Below, in pieces: positions 43,401-50,880 of a stretch of DNA of 64,000 bases. This DNA comes from Nocardia speluncae NBRC 108251 (GTDB taxonomy: Bacteria; Actinomycetota; Actinomycetes; Mycobacteriales; Mycobacteriaceae). Each line of letters begins with the position of its first letter. Position 1 is the stretch's first letter. The stretch is taken from contig NZ_BDBZ01000040.1 of the NCBI RefSeq assembly GCF_001613245.1, positions 1 to 64,000 on the forward strand, in the 5' to 3' direction. A model generated the notes under the pieces. That model did not search any database. It saw nothing but the letters and a program-made list of their open reading frames with translations, and was not told the origin of the DNA. Position numbers and translations under genes: made by a program.

Positions 43401-43724
43401 GTGGTCACCACCACCCAGAGTTGGCCGCAGGCCGCTACTGATGTGGCGTGTCGCACCCTGGCAACCGATCCCGAAACTCAGCCGCTGAGCACTCTGCCCT
43501 GCCGGGCGGGTGATCCGGATCTGTGGTTCGCCGAGAGCCCCGTCCAGTTGGAGCAGGCCAAGACGCTGTGCGCGTCCTGCCCGATCCGTAAGGGCTGCCT
43601 GAACGCTGCCATCGATCGGCGCGAGCCGTGGGGTGTCTGGGGCGGCGAGATCTTCGATCAGGGGGTCGTCATCGCCCGCAAGCGCCCGCGGGGCCGGCCG
43701 CGTAAGGTCGCCAGCTGTGTCTGA
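43401..43724 (+). CDS. whiB7: Transcriptional activator WhiB7
   Basis: 107 residues from GTG 43401, with AAGGAG 8 bases upstream. It has the four Fe-S cysteines Cys34, Cys57, Cys60 and Cys66, the turn GVWGGE (78-83), and the C-terminal AT-hook RGRPRK (97-102) that distinguishes WhiB7. It binds sigma-A and activates intrinsic resistance to ribosome-targeting antibiotics. The downstream convergent ABC1 kinase corresponds to Rv3197, a WhiB7-linked gene. Regulation is by its own AT-hook promoter and leader attenuation. Confidence 0.95.
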   Translation: MVTTTQSWPQAATDVACRTLATDPETQPLSTLPCRAGDPDLWFAESPVQLEQAKTLCASCPIRKGCLNAAIDRREPWGVWGGEIFDQGVVIARKRPRGRPRKVASCV

Positions 43725-43768
43725 CCGCGGCGGCGGTCATCCGCCCGCGGATTCGCGCCGACACAAGA

Positions 43769-43806
43769 AACGAGCCGCTCATCGCTTCGCCGATGAGCGG
43801 CTCGTT
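43769..43806. terminator. Bidirectional terminator between whiB7 and the ABC1 kinase
   Basis: 16-bp perfect stem AACGAGCCGCTCATCG (43769-43784) with its complement (43791-43806), 6-base loop. Confidence 0.85.
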
Positions 43807-43865
43807 CGCTTTCAGGGGTGAAGTTTTCCGAAGGTGTGCTGATCGGCGTTGGGCCACAAGAGATT

Positions 43866-45209
43866 TCAGGCGGTGTCGCGTTCCTGGCGGAACCCCGGAA
43901 GCCAGCGGGAGGCCAGCTGCATGAAGGGCACCTCGGCATCGAGCTGGGCACAGATGCCGATCGAACCGCCCAGCACGCGGAAGATCATCACATATTCACC
44001 GGGCAGCATCATGGCTCGCGCGGTTTTCATCTCCGGCGAGGAGTAATCGGTGGCCTTACCCGCCACCCGCTGCATCCAGCGGCGGGTGAAATGGAACGAT
44101 TCGGAGCGGATCGGGTCGGTGAACGGGCGCAGATAGTCCTCGATCTCCTGCTCGGTGAGGGTTTTACCGGGCAGCACCCAGCCGTTGGCGTGCAGTAGTT
44201 CGGTGAGCTCCCCGTATTCCTCGGCCACTGCCAGCGCGAGTATCCGTCCCAGGAGCTCGGGGAAACCACCCGGCATCGGGGCGCAGGCGCCGTAGTCGAT
44301 CACCGCGAGCTTACCCTCGGGAGTGATCATGAAATTGCCCGGATGCGGGTCCGCGTGCAGCAGTCCGACGATTTCGGGCGAGGAGAAGTGGAAGCGCCCC
44401 ATCAAACCGGCGACCCGGTTACGCAGGACGCGGGTGCCCTCGGGATCCGCGGCGCCTGCGGCGATGATGGCGGAAACCGATGTACCGTCGAGCCATTCGC
44501 TGACAATGACTTTCGGCGCGCTGGCGACCACCTTCGGCACCACGAATTCCGGGTGCCCGTCGTATGCCTTGCTGAAGGCGCGCTGATTCGCGGCCTCGTT
44601 CCGGTAGTCCAACTCTTCTTCGGTACGTTCGTTGATCTCGGCCAGCAGCGGTTTCACATCGGCACCGGGGATGACCTTCGCGAACAGGCCCGTCATCCGG
44701 TTCAGCGTCCGCAGATCCGCACGCAACGCCTCGTCCGCGCCGGGGTACTGGACCTTCACCGCGACCTGGCGGCCGTCCGACCACACCGCCTTGTGCACCT
44801 GACCGATACTGGCCGAGGCGGCCGGGGTGTCGTCGAACGATTCGAAACGTTTTCGCCAGTCGGTGCCCAGCTGCTGATCGAGAACTCGATGCACTGTGGC
44901 CGCGGGCATCGGCGGGGCCGCAGCCTGTAGTTTGGTGAGGGCCTCGCGGTAGTGCTCGCCGAATTCTTCGGGAACCGCGGCCTCCATCACACTCAGCGCC
45001 TGACCGAACTTCATCGCGCCGCCCTTGAGCTCACCGAGCACGGAGAACAGCTGCTCGGCCGCCTTCTGATTCATCTCGGTGTTGATCTCTTCGCGATCGC
45101 CCCCCGCGAGCTTGCGCCCGAAACCGACCGCGGCACGACCCGCCACACCGAGCGGAATCTTGGCTAACTTCGCATTGCGGGACATAGGCCGGCGCACGAT
45201 CTCAGACAC
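43866..45209 (-). CDS. ABC1/ADCK (UbiB-like) atypical kinase, Rv3197-like
   Basis: 447 residues from GTG 45209. It has the ABC1 family marks: the KxGQ motif in LGELKGGAMKFGQALS, ASASIGQVHKA with the alanine-rich loop replacing the glycine loop, VAVKVQYPG with the catalytic Lys, EELDYRNEAANQRAF, the catalytic DPHPGNF, and DYGA in place of DFG. The M. tuberculosis counterpart binds ATP and contributes to macrolide tolerance within the WhiB7 response. It is convergent with whiB7. Confidence 0.92.
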   Translation of the reverse strand: MSEIVRRPMSRNAKLAKIPLGVAGRAAVGFGRKLAGGDREEINTEMNQKAAEQLFSVLGELKGGAMKFGQALSVMEAAVPEEFGEHYREALTKLQAAAPPMPAATVHRVLDQQLGTDWRKRFESFDDTPAASASIGQVHKAVWSDGRQVAVKVQYPGADEALRADLRTLNRMTGLFAKVIPGADVKPLLAEINERTEEELDYRNEAANQRAFSKAYDGHPEFVVPKVVASAPKVIVSEWLDGTSVSAIIAAGAADPEGTRVLRNRVAGLMGRFHFSSPEIVGLLHADPHPGNFMITPEGKLAVIDYGACAPMPGGFPELLGRILALAVAEEYGELTELLHANGWVLPGKTLTEQEIEDYLRPFTDPIRSESFHFTRRWMQRVAGKATDYSSPEMKTARAMMLPGEYVMIFRVLGGSIGICAQLDAEVPFMQLASRWLPGFRQERDTA

Positions 45210-45292
45210 TCCACCATCATGGCCGACAGACCGGCGGATCTGCCACGGAAAACCGAAGAGAATTACCACAGCTACCACAAGTGTGAGTGTCA

Positions 45293-46156
45293 TCACAGAA
45301 CACCGGGGTTTTGCGATGCCAGGCAACCACACCGCTCGTGCGGGGTCCACGAACGGCGGCGCAGCTGCCGGGTGCCGAGGTCGAACTCCAACGTGCGGTT
45401 CAGCGTCTCCGGTGGCGAAACCGGGTCACAGGCGAGAATCGTCTCGAGTTCGCCGAGTGCCAGGGCGGCCACAGCGGCGATACCGGCAGGACTCGCATGC
45501 CCCGTCCGGCCGAGCAGCTGAGCGGCCAATCGCGGCCAATCGGCATCGCGATCGACTCTGGCGAAATCGGCGCAGCGCAGGCAGCTGGTGAATCCAGGCA
45601 GAACCAGCGGGCCGACGAGTCCTTTACCATCGCGCAGCCGGACCACCAGATGCGCGATCCGAGCCCTGAACAGCTCCCGGACCAGGCACGGATCGGGAAT
45701 CAACGCATCGGCAAGCACGACCAGGTCCGCCGGAGCGACCGGGCCGGGCTGCCGGCCGCTCCGGTCGCGGGAGCGGGACGGCCGGATACCGAGCGCACAC
45801 AGCCCGGAACTGATCGCGTCGGCGAGCGGGCCTGTCCCGTGGACACGGATGGTTCGGACACAACCTGCGGGACAGGAGGGATGTATCACCAGGCCCGCCG
45901 CATCGATCACCTCGAACAACCCGGTCGCACGCCCGGGATCGAGACCGAGCGAACGTGCCCGCCAGACGATCGCCGGCCGGCTGTTCAGCCCGTCGAGTAG
46001 GCGGAGAAATCCGAGGACCTGCTGGGTATCCAGGCCCGGGGCTTCGCACAGTACAGCGGTCTCGGGATCCCAGCCCAGTTGGACCTGGCCGGTCGAGCGC
46101 ACCAGGATCGGTATCCGAGGATGCAGGAGAGGCCCGCGCGGCCGAAGCGTCGTCAT
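45293..46156 (-). CDS. Cyclodehydratase/E1-like leader-binding-type protein, Rv3196-like
   Basis: 287 residues from ATG 46156. The N-terminal half resembles the winged-helix leader-binding (RRE-like) part of bacteriocin cyclodehydratases: RPRIPIL-type start, LGWDPETAVLCEAPGLDTQQVLGFLRLLDG. The second half is a ThiF/E1-like Rossmann region (VRTIRVHGTGPLADAISSGL). Zinc-type cysteine pairs occur at CLRC and CGC near the end. The ATP-binding YcaO partner and a precursor peptide are not in the window. I equate it with Rv3196; whether it has any peptide-modifying role is unknown. Confidence 0.65.
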   Translation of the reverse strand: MTTLRPRGPLLHPRIPILVRSTGQVQLGWDPETAVLCEAPGLDTQQVLGFLRLLDGLNSRPAIVWRARSLGLDPGRATGLFEVIDAAGLVIHPSCPAGCVRTIRVHGTGPLADAISSGLCALGIRPSRSRDRSGRQPGPVAPADLVVLADALIPDPCLVRELFRARIAHLVVRLRDGKGLVGPLVLPGFTSCLRCADFARVDRDADWPRLAAQLLGRTGHASPAGIAAVAALALGELETILACDPVSPPETLNRTLEFDLGTRQLRRRSWTPHERCGCLASQNPGVL

Positions 46157-46204
46157 GCCCGAAGTATGCGACGGCCGTTGCGGCGCAACAGGTTCCCGAA
46201 AGGG

Positions 46205-46237
46205 AGTTATCCACAGGCAAATGGCCTGTGGATAACT
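46205..46237. promoter_or_regulatory. Inverted pair of perfect DnaA boxes
   Basis: AGTTATCCACAGGC (46205-46218) and its exact complement (46224-46237) surround a 5-base AAATG. Each arm contains the consensus DnaA box TTATCCACA (46207-46215 and, inverted, 46227-46235). The palindrome lies 50 bp upstream of the 46156 start, where it could act as a DnaA operator or titration site; as RNA it would also form a 14-bp hairpin. Confidence 0.7.
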
Positions 46238-46381
46238 ACGATCTTGCCAGCTGGCGAGCGGTTCGCGACACCACTCGAAGGTGCGTAGGAAATCGGTGCG
46301 AAACGAGCACACACCCGGGTCCGCCGCGGCATTTCACTGCGCTCCCGGGTCCCGAACGACAGCGACCGCCCGGCGACCGGA

Positions 46382-47827
46382 TCAGCCCTTGCCCTTACCG
46401 GATTCGGGATTCTCCGGGCCGGATTCTTCTCCACCTCGCTCGGCGGGCGGATCCTGCGTCTCGTCTTTTTCGCTTCTACCGGCCTGTTCCCGCTCCGCGG
46501 CCTCGGTGGCGGCCAGCTGAGCCATCGGATCGTCGAATGCGCCGGCACCGCCGCCGATCACCGAATCGATGAAACCGGCGGGCGCATCGAGATCCGCGGC
46601 GTCGGGTAGCAGATCGGGATGAGCCCAGACACCGTCGCGGGCCGCGATACCGGCGTCGTCGGTCAAGCGCTGCCACAGCGTGGCGGCCTCCCGCAGCTTG
46701 CGGGGTCGCAGCTCGAGACCGACGAGGGTGGCGAAGGTTTGTTCGGCCGGACCACCGGTGGCGCGGCGGCGCCGCAGTGTCTCGGCCAGTGCGCCCGCAC
46801 CGGGCAGACGCTCACCTACCGCCGCGCCGACCACAACCTGCACCCAGCCCTCGATCAGGGCCAGCAAGGTCTCCAGCCGGTCCAGGGCCTGTTTCTGCTC
46901 GGGGGTCGTCTGCGGTTCGAAACTGCCCTGGGACAGGATCTCCTCGAGTTTGCTCGGATCGGTCAGTGCCGAGGGGTCGAGATCACGGGCCGCCTCTTCG
47001 AGTGCGGAGAAATCCATGGTGATCCCGCGTGCGTAGTCCTCGACGGCGCCTAGGAGCTGCTGGCGCAACCACGGGACGTGGACGAACAGGCGCTGATGGG
47101 CGACCTCGCGGGCGGCGAGGAACACCATGATCTCGCTCTCCGGCTGTTCGAGCCCCTCACTGAACTCCGAGATCGCGGTGGGCAGCAGCGCGGCGGTGCC
47201 GGCCGGGCCCAGCGGCAAACCGATATCGGTTCCGGTCAGTACTTCCTTGGCGAGCTGGCCGAGTGCCTGCCCGAGCTGCGAACCGAAGGCGAGCCCACCC
47301 ATCTGGCCGAGCATCCCCATCATGGGCCCGGCCATCTCGCGGGCTTCCTCGGGCAGCCCGGCGGTCCACATACCGGAGATCTGCTGCGCTACCGGATCAC
47401 AGAGCCGCTGCCAGGTGGGCAGCGTTTTTTCGATCCAGTCGTTGGCGGTCCAGGCCACGGCGCTCGTCGCACCGGCCGGGAAGGTCGTCGCATCGTCGAG
47501 CCACAGTTCGGCGAGGTGCGCGGCATCGGTGACGGCGGTGACCGTACCGCTCGATACCGGAGGAACGGTCTGACCGAGCTGCTGGCGGGCAAGCCGTTTG
47601 GCTACGTCGTAGTTCACCGGACCGGAGCCGCCACCACCGGCCACACCCTGTCCCATACCGCTGAGCATCTGTCCGAGCGAGGTGAGCATCTGGCCCAGGG
47701 CCGCCGGATCGAAACCTGCCGCACCGCCACCGAGGCCGAACGGGTCGTTACCGCCACCCGGCTTGTCACCGCGGCCGCGGTCGTCGTCATCGCCGCCCTG
47801 GGAGAACCCGAATCCGAAATCGCTCAT
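46382..47827 (-). CDS. Zincin-like (DUF2342) metalloprotease-family protein, Rv3195-like
   Basis: 481 residues. A glycine/methionine-rich start (residues 8-65: FGLGGGAAGFDPAALGQML ...) leads to a helical core typical of the Zincin_2/DUF2342 family: MLGQMGGLAFGSQLGQALGQLA, the metal-site-like AAREVAHQRLFVHVPWL, and GWVQVVVGAAVGERLPG. The C terminus is acidic and disordered. The strict HExxH is not present; the family carries this degenerate ExxxHxR form, so protease activity is uncertain. It shares direction with the cyclodehydratase-like gene downstream. Confidence 0.82.
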   Translation of the reverse strand: MSDFGFGFSQGGDDDDRGRGDKPGGGNDPFGLGGGAAGFDPAALGQMLTSLGQMLSGMGQGVAGGGGSGPVNYDVAKRLARQQLGQTVPPVSSGTVTAVTDAAHLAELWLDDATTFPAGATSAVAWTANDWIEKTLPTWQRLCDPVAQQISGMWTAGLPEEAREMAGPMMGMLGQMGGLAFGSQLGQALGQLAKEVLTGTDIGLPLGPAGTAALLPTAISEFSEGLEQPESEIMVFLAAREVAHQRLFVHVPWLRQQLLGAVEDYARGITMDFSALEEAARDLDPSALTDPSKLEEILSQGSFEPQTTPEQKQALDRLETLLALIEGWVQVVVGAAVGERLPGAGALAETLRRRRATGGPAEQTFATLVGLELRPRKLREAATLWQRLTDDAGIAARDGVWAHPDLLPDAADLDAPAGFIDSVIGGGAGAFDDPMAQLAATEAAEREQAGRSEKDETQDPPAERGGEESGPENPESGKGKG

Positions 47828-48062
47828 TACGCCTCACCCGCCGGTACGACGTCCGGGTGGTGTCCGGGGAGCGCGCGCGCACCGAGCGAACCGGCCGGCG
47901 CTTCGTGAAGCTGCATGTTCTCCATAGTAGGCGCGACGAACCGGCCGGTCCGCCACGACGGGGCGGCTTCGCGCTCGGTGAACACCCGCCCGGCCCGCAG
48001 ACGTTCGCCGTGCGGCCGGGCGATGCCGTCGCTGTGCGGCCCCCGGTCCGCCGGGTGACCGC

Positions 48063-49016
48063 TTATTCCGCGGGCGAATCGGCACCGTCGGCGGCGACCC
48101 ACGATTCCACGATGGTGCGGGCGATGGATACCGAGCCCGGCAGCAGCAGCTTCGGACCCGCGGCCGGAGCGGGGTCGATTCCAGCACCCGGCCGGGCCGG
48201 CCAGCCCCCGGACGCCAGTGCCGCGCGCACCTCGTCACGGGTGAACCAGCGGGCCTCGGCGATCTCACCGTCGGTGAAGACCAGCGGCTGCTCCGGATCG
48301 GCGAGCGCGGAGAAGCCGAGCATCAGCGACCGCGGGAACGGCCACGGCTGGCTGCCGAGATAGCGGATATCGCGGACCTCGAGCCCGACCTCCTCGCACA
48401 TCTCCCGTTCGACGCAGCGTTCGAGCGATTCCCCGGCCTCGACAAACCCCGCCAGCAGCGAGAACATCGTCGCCGGCCAACTGTGCTGGCGAGCCAGCAG
48501 GACCCGGTCGCCGCCGTCGTGGATCAGGCAGATCACCGCCGGATCGGTGCGCGGGAAATCCTCCCGGCCGTCCTCGGTCACCCGGGACCACCCGGCCTTG
48601 GCGGGAATCATCGGACTACCGTCGGCGCCGTGGAAAGCCGCGCCGGCATGCCAGTTGATCAGGGCGAGCGCGGCGGAAAGCACTCCGGCGGTGAAATCGT
48701 CGATCCGGCTGTCGGCAAGCTGACGCAGGTCACGCAGTTCGCCGGCGAGTTCGCGATCACGGACAGCCCACAGGTGCACACCTTCGCGGACACCGAGAAA
48801 CACCGCGTCCGGGCTCGGCCCGGCCGACAGTTCGGTGGCGGCTTCCCAGACCAGAGCCCCGGATTCATAGCGAACCGTACCGCGCCGCCCTATCCGTAAC
48901 AGCCGGGCGGTGGCCCAGCCTTCCTCCAGCACCTGTGCGTCGCCGCGCAGATGGTCGGCGCGGTCGAGCGCCGAACGGGACAACAGGGGGATCTGGTTGA
49001 GCTCGAATACCGCCAC
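48063..49016 (-). CDS. nudC: NADH pyrophosphatase NudC (NAD-decapping Nudix hydrolase)
   Basis: 317 residues from GTG 49016. The Nudix box GFVEAGESLERCVEREMCEEVGLEV begins in the C-terminal half and has all the catalytic Glu residues; the NudC marker SQPWPFPRSLM follows. The enzyme cleaves NAD(H) and NAD caps on RNA; in mycobacteria NudC also detoxifies isoniazid adducts. The zinc-ribbon site between the domains lacks its four cysteines (WHAGAAFHGADG, GWSRVTEDGRE). The 235 bp downstream (47828-48062) show no convincing gene. Confidence 0.9.
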   Translation of the reverse strand: MAVFELNQIPLLSRSALDRADHLRGDAQVLEEGWATARLLRIGRRGTVRYESGALVWEAATELSAGPSPDAVFLGVREGVHLWAVRDRELAGELRDLRQLADSRIDDFTAGVLSAALALINWHAGAAFHGADGSPMIPAKAGWSRVTEDGREDFPRTDPAVICLIHDGGDRVLLARQHSWPATMFSLLAGFVEAGESLERCVEREMCEEVGLEVRDIRYLGSQPWPFPRSLMLGFSALADPEQPLVFTDGEIAEARWFTRDEVRAALASGGWPARPGAGIDPAPAAGPKLLLPGSVSIARTIVESWVAADGADSPAE

Positions 49017-49056
49017 GTCCCGAGAGTATCGCGGCGCGAACCGCGGGATATCCGGG

Positions 49057-50133
49057 TCAGCGTGCGCGACGGATATAGAGCAGTTTGTCCCCGGTTTCCA
49101 GGGCGTCGACAGCCGGTTCCCCCACCCGGATCAGCTCGCCGTCGCGCACCACACCGAGCACGATATCGCTGAGGTGGCGCGGCGATCCGCCGACCTCACC
49201 CGGCTCGACCTCGCGTTCGGCGACCGCGAAACCGTGTTCCGGAGTGAGCAGATCCTCCATCATCTCCACGACGCTGGGTGTAGTGGTCGCGATACCGAGC
49301 AGCCGGCCGGTGGTCTCCGAGGACACCACCACCGAATCGGCCCCGGACTGGCGCAGCAGATGGGTGTTCTCCGATTCCCGGATCGAGGCGACGATCTTCG
49401 CTTTCTTGGTGATCTCCCGGGCGCTCAGAGTGACCAGCACCGCGGTGTCGTCGCGGTTGGCGGCCACGATGACCGACGCCGCGTTCTGTACCCCCGCCAA
49501 CCGCAGGACATCGGATTGCGTGGCCGTCCCGTGCACGGTGACCAGGCCCGCGGTGGCGGCGGCTTCGAGAGCCACCGCGTCGGTATCGACGACAACGATT
49601 TCGGCGGGCTGCACCCCGTCCCCGATCATGGCGTCGATTGCGGTACGGCCTTTGGTGCCGTACCCGACGACGACGGTGTGATTACGCACGGTGCGCCTCC
49701 AACGCTGGATCTTCAAGGCCTGGCGGGAACGTTCGGTGAGCACCGCCAGAGTGGTGCCGACCAGGACGATGAGAAACAGCACCCGCAGCGGTGTGATGAC
49801 GAAGATATTCACCAACCGCGCTGAATCGGTGACCGGTGAGATATCGCCGTATCCGGTGGTGGACAGCGATACGGTCGCATAATAGAACGCGTCGAGCAGG
49901 TCCACCGAGCCGTCGGAACTGTCGTTGTAGCCGTCACGGCCGAGGTAGACGACGATCGCGGCGGTGCACAGCAGGCCGACCGCGAACAACACCCGGCGGG
50001 TCAGCGAAATCCACGGACTGCTCTGTGCCTCCGGGATGCGCAGCAACCCGACCAGCGCGAAATCCGGACGCTCGCCGCCGAGCCGCCCCCGCCCACCCAG
50101 CTGGGCGAACCGGGCACTGACCGGGGCTACCAT
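49057..50133 (-). CDS. Two-helix potassium channel with TrkA-N/RCK domain
   Basis: 358 residues. Helix 1 is near 47-64 (LFAVGLLCTAAIVVYLG), the pore loop has the K+ filter TTGYGD near residues 93-98, and helix 2 follows. The RCK N-domain starts VVVGYGTKGRTAID with the GxGxxG-type nucleotide fold and VVDTD, and an RCK C-like region ends VGEPAVDALETGDKLLYIR. It corresponds to Rv3200c and lies upstream of nudC on the same strand with a 40-bp gap, so the two are probably co-transcribed. Confidence 0.92.
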   Translation of the reverse strand: MVAPVSARFAQLGGRGRLGGERPDFALVGLLRIPEAQSSPWISLTRRVLFAVGLLCTAAIVVYLGRDGYNDSSDGSVDLLDAFYYATVSLSTTGYGDISPVTDSARLVNIFVITPLRVLFLIVLVGTTLAVLTERSRQALKIQRWRRTVRNHTVVVGYGTKGRTAIDAMIGDGVQPAEIVVVDTDAVALEAAATAGLVTVHGTATQSDVLRLAGVQNAASVIVAANRDDTAVLVTLSAREITKKAKIVASIRESENTHLLRQSGADSVVVSSETTGRLLGIATTTPSVVEMMEDLLTPEHGFAVAEREVEPGEVGGSPRHLSDIVLGVVRDGELIRVGEPAVDALETGDKLLYIRRAR

Positions 50134-50273
50134 CCGCTACCCCGGGGATTAGACACCCTCAGTCCCTCCGACACAGCTCGGGAGCCTACCCGCTCGCAGC
50201 GCGTCGGGCCGCCGTGCACGCTCGGTGGTCGATGGGCCGCCTTCGCCCGGATCCACGGATTACGGTGGATCTC

Positions 50274-50690
50274 ATGGCAGACGACACACCTTCGGGTACC
50301 ACCCCCGATCCCGGCCGTGCTCCCGCGCTGCGCCTGGCCGCGATCCTCCTGGGTGCCGGGGCCATGCATTTCGTGACTCCCGAACCGTTCGATTCCATCG
50401 TGCCGAAACAGTTGCCGGGGAAGGCGCGCTCCTATACGTATTGGTCCGGGGTGGCCGAAATCGGTGTCGGGACCGCACTGTTGGTCCCGCGGACCCGGCG
50501 GCTGGGCGGGCGACTCGCGGCCCTGCTGTTCATCGCTGTGTTCCCCGCCAATATCCAGTTCACAGCGGATTCGGTGGGCAACCCGAAAGCACCGTTCGCG
50601 CTCAAGGCGATCTCGCTGCTGCGCCTGCCCTTACAGGTGCCGTTGATCACCCAGGCTTTGGCGGTGGGTCGGCGGACACCGCGTCCCTGA
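50274..50690 (+). CDS. DoxX-like small membrane protein
   Basis: 138 residues from ATG 50274. There are four short hydrophobic helices (about 18-34, 58-76, 80-95, 105-130) with the DoxX-family patches GAMHFVTPEPFDSIVPKQLPG and GVAEIGVGTALLVPRTRRLGGRLAALLFIAVFPANIQ. The family is membrane-bound with unclear redox-related roles. It is convergent with adnB; 50691-50880 between them has no gene. Confidence 0.82.
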   Translation: MADDTPSGTTPDPGRAPALRLAAILLGAGAMHFVTPEPFDSIVPKQLPGKARSYTYWSGVAEIGVGTALLVPRTRRLGGRLAALLFIAVFPANIQFTADSVGNPKAPFALKAISLLRLPLQVPLITQALAVGRRTPRP

Positions 50691-50880
50691 ACGGACACGC
50701 GCGCGACGCAGGTGCGCAACCGGGGCAGGCTCCGCCACCGGGACCGGAGGCAGAGCGACGCCGCGGTCCCGGCCTGCATCCTGACTGCGACCGCGCTCGG
50801 TCGGCCCGGGGCCTCGATTCGCTCGCCGGGACGTGGGCACGGGCGCGCACTGCCCGGCACGACACCGGGCATCCGGGTCG

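Noticed and set aside
47827..48102. Small minus-strand gene between nudC and the zincin-like gene
   Set aside because: The stop overlaps the next ATG, but the frame has no good start, no domain and atypical composition, so support is too weak.
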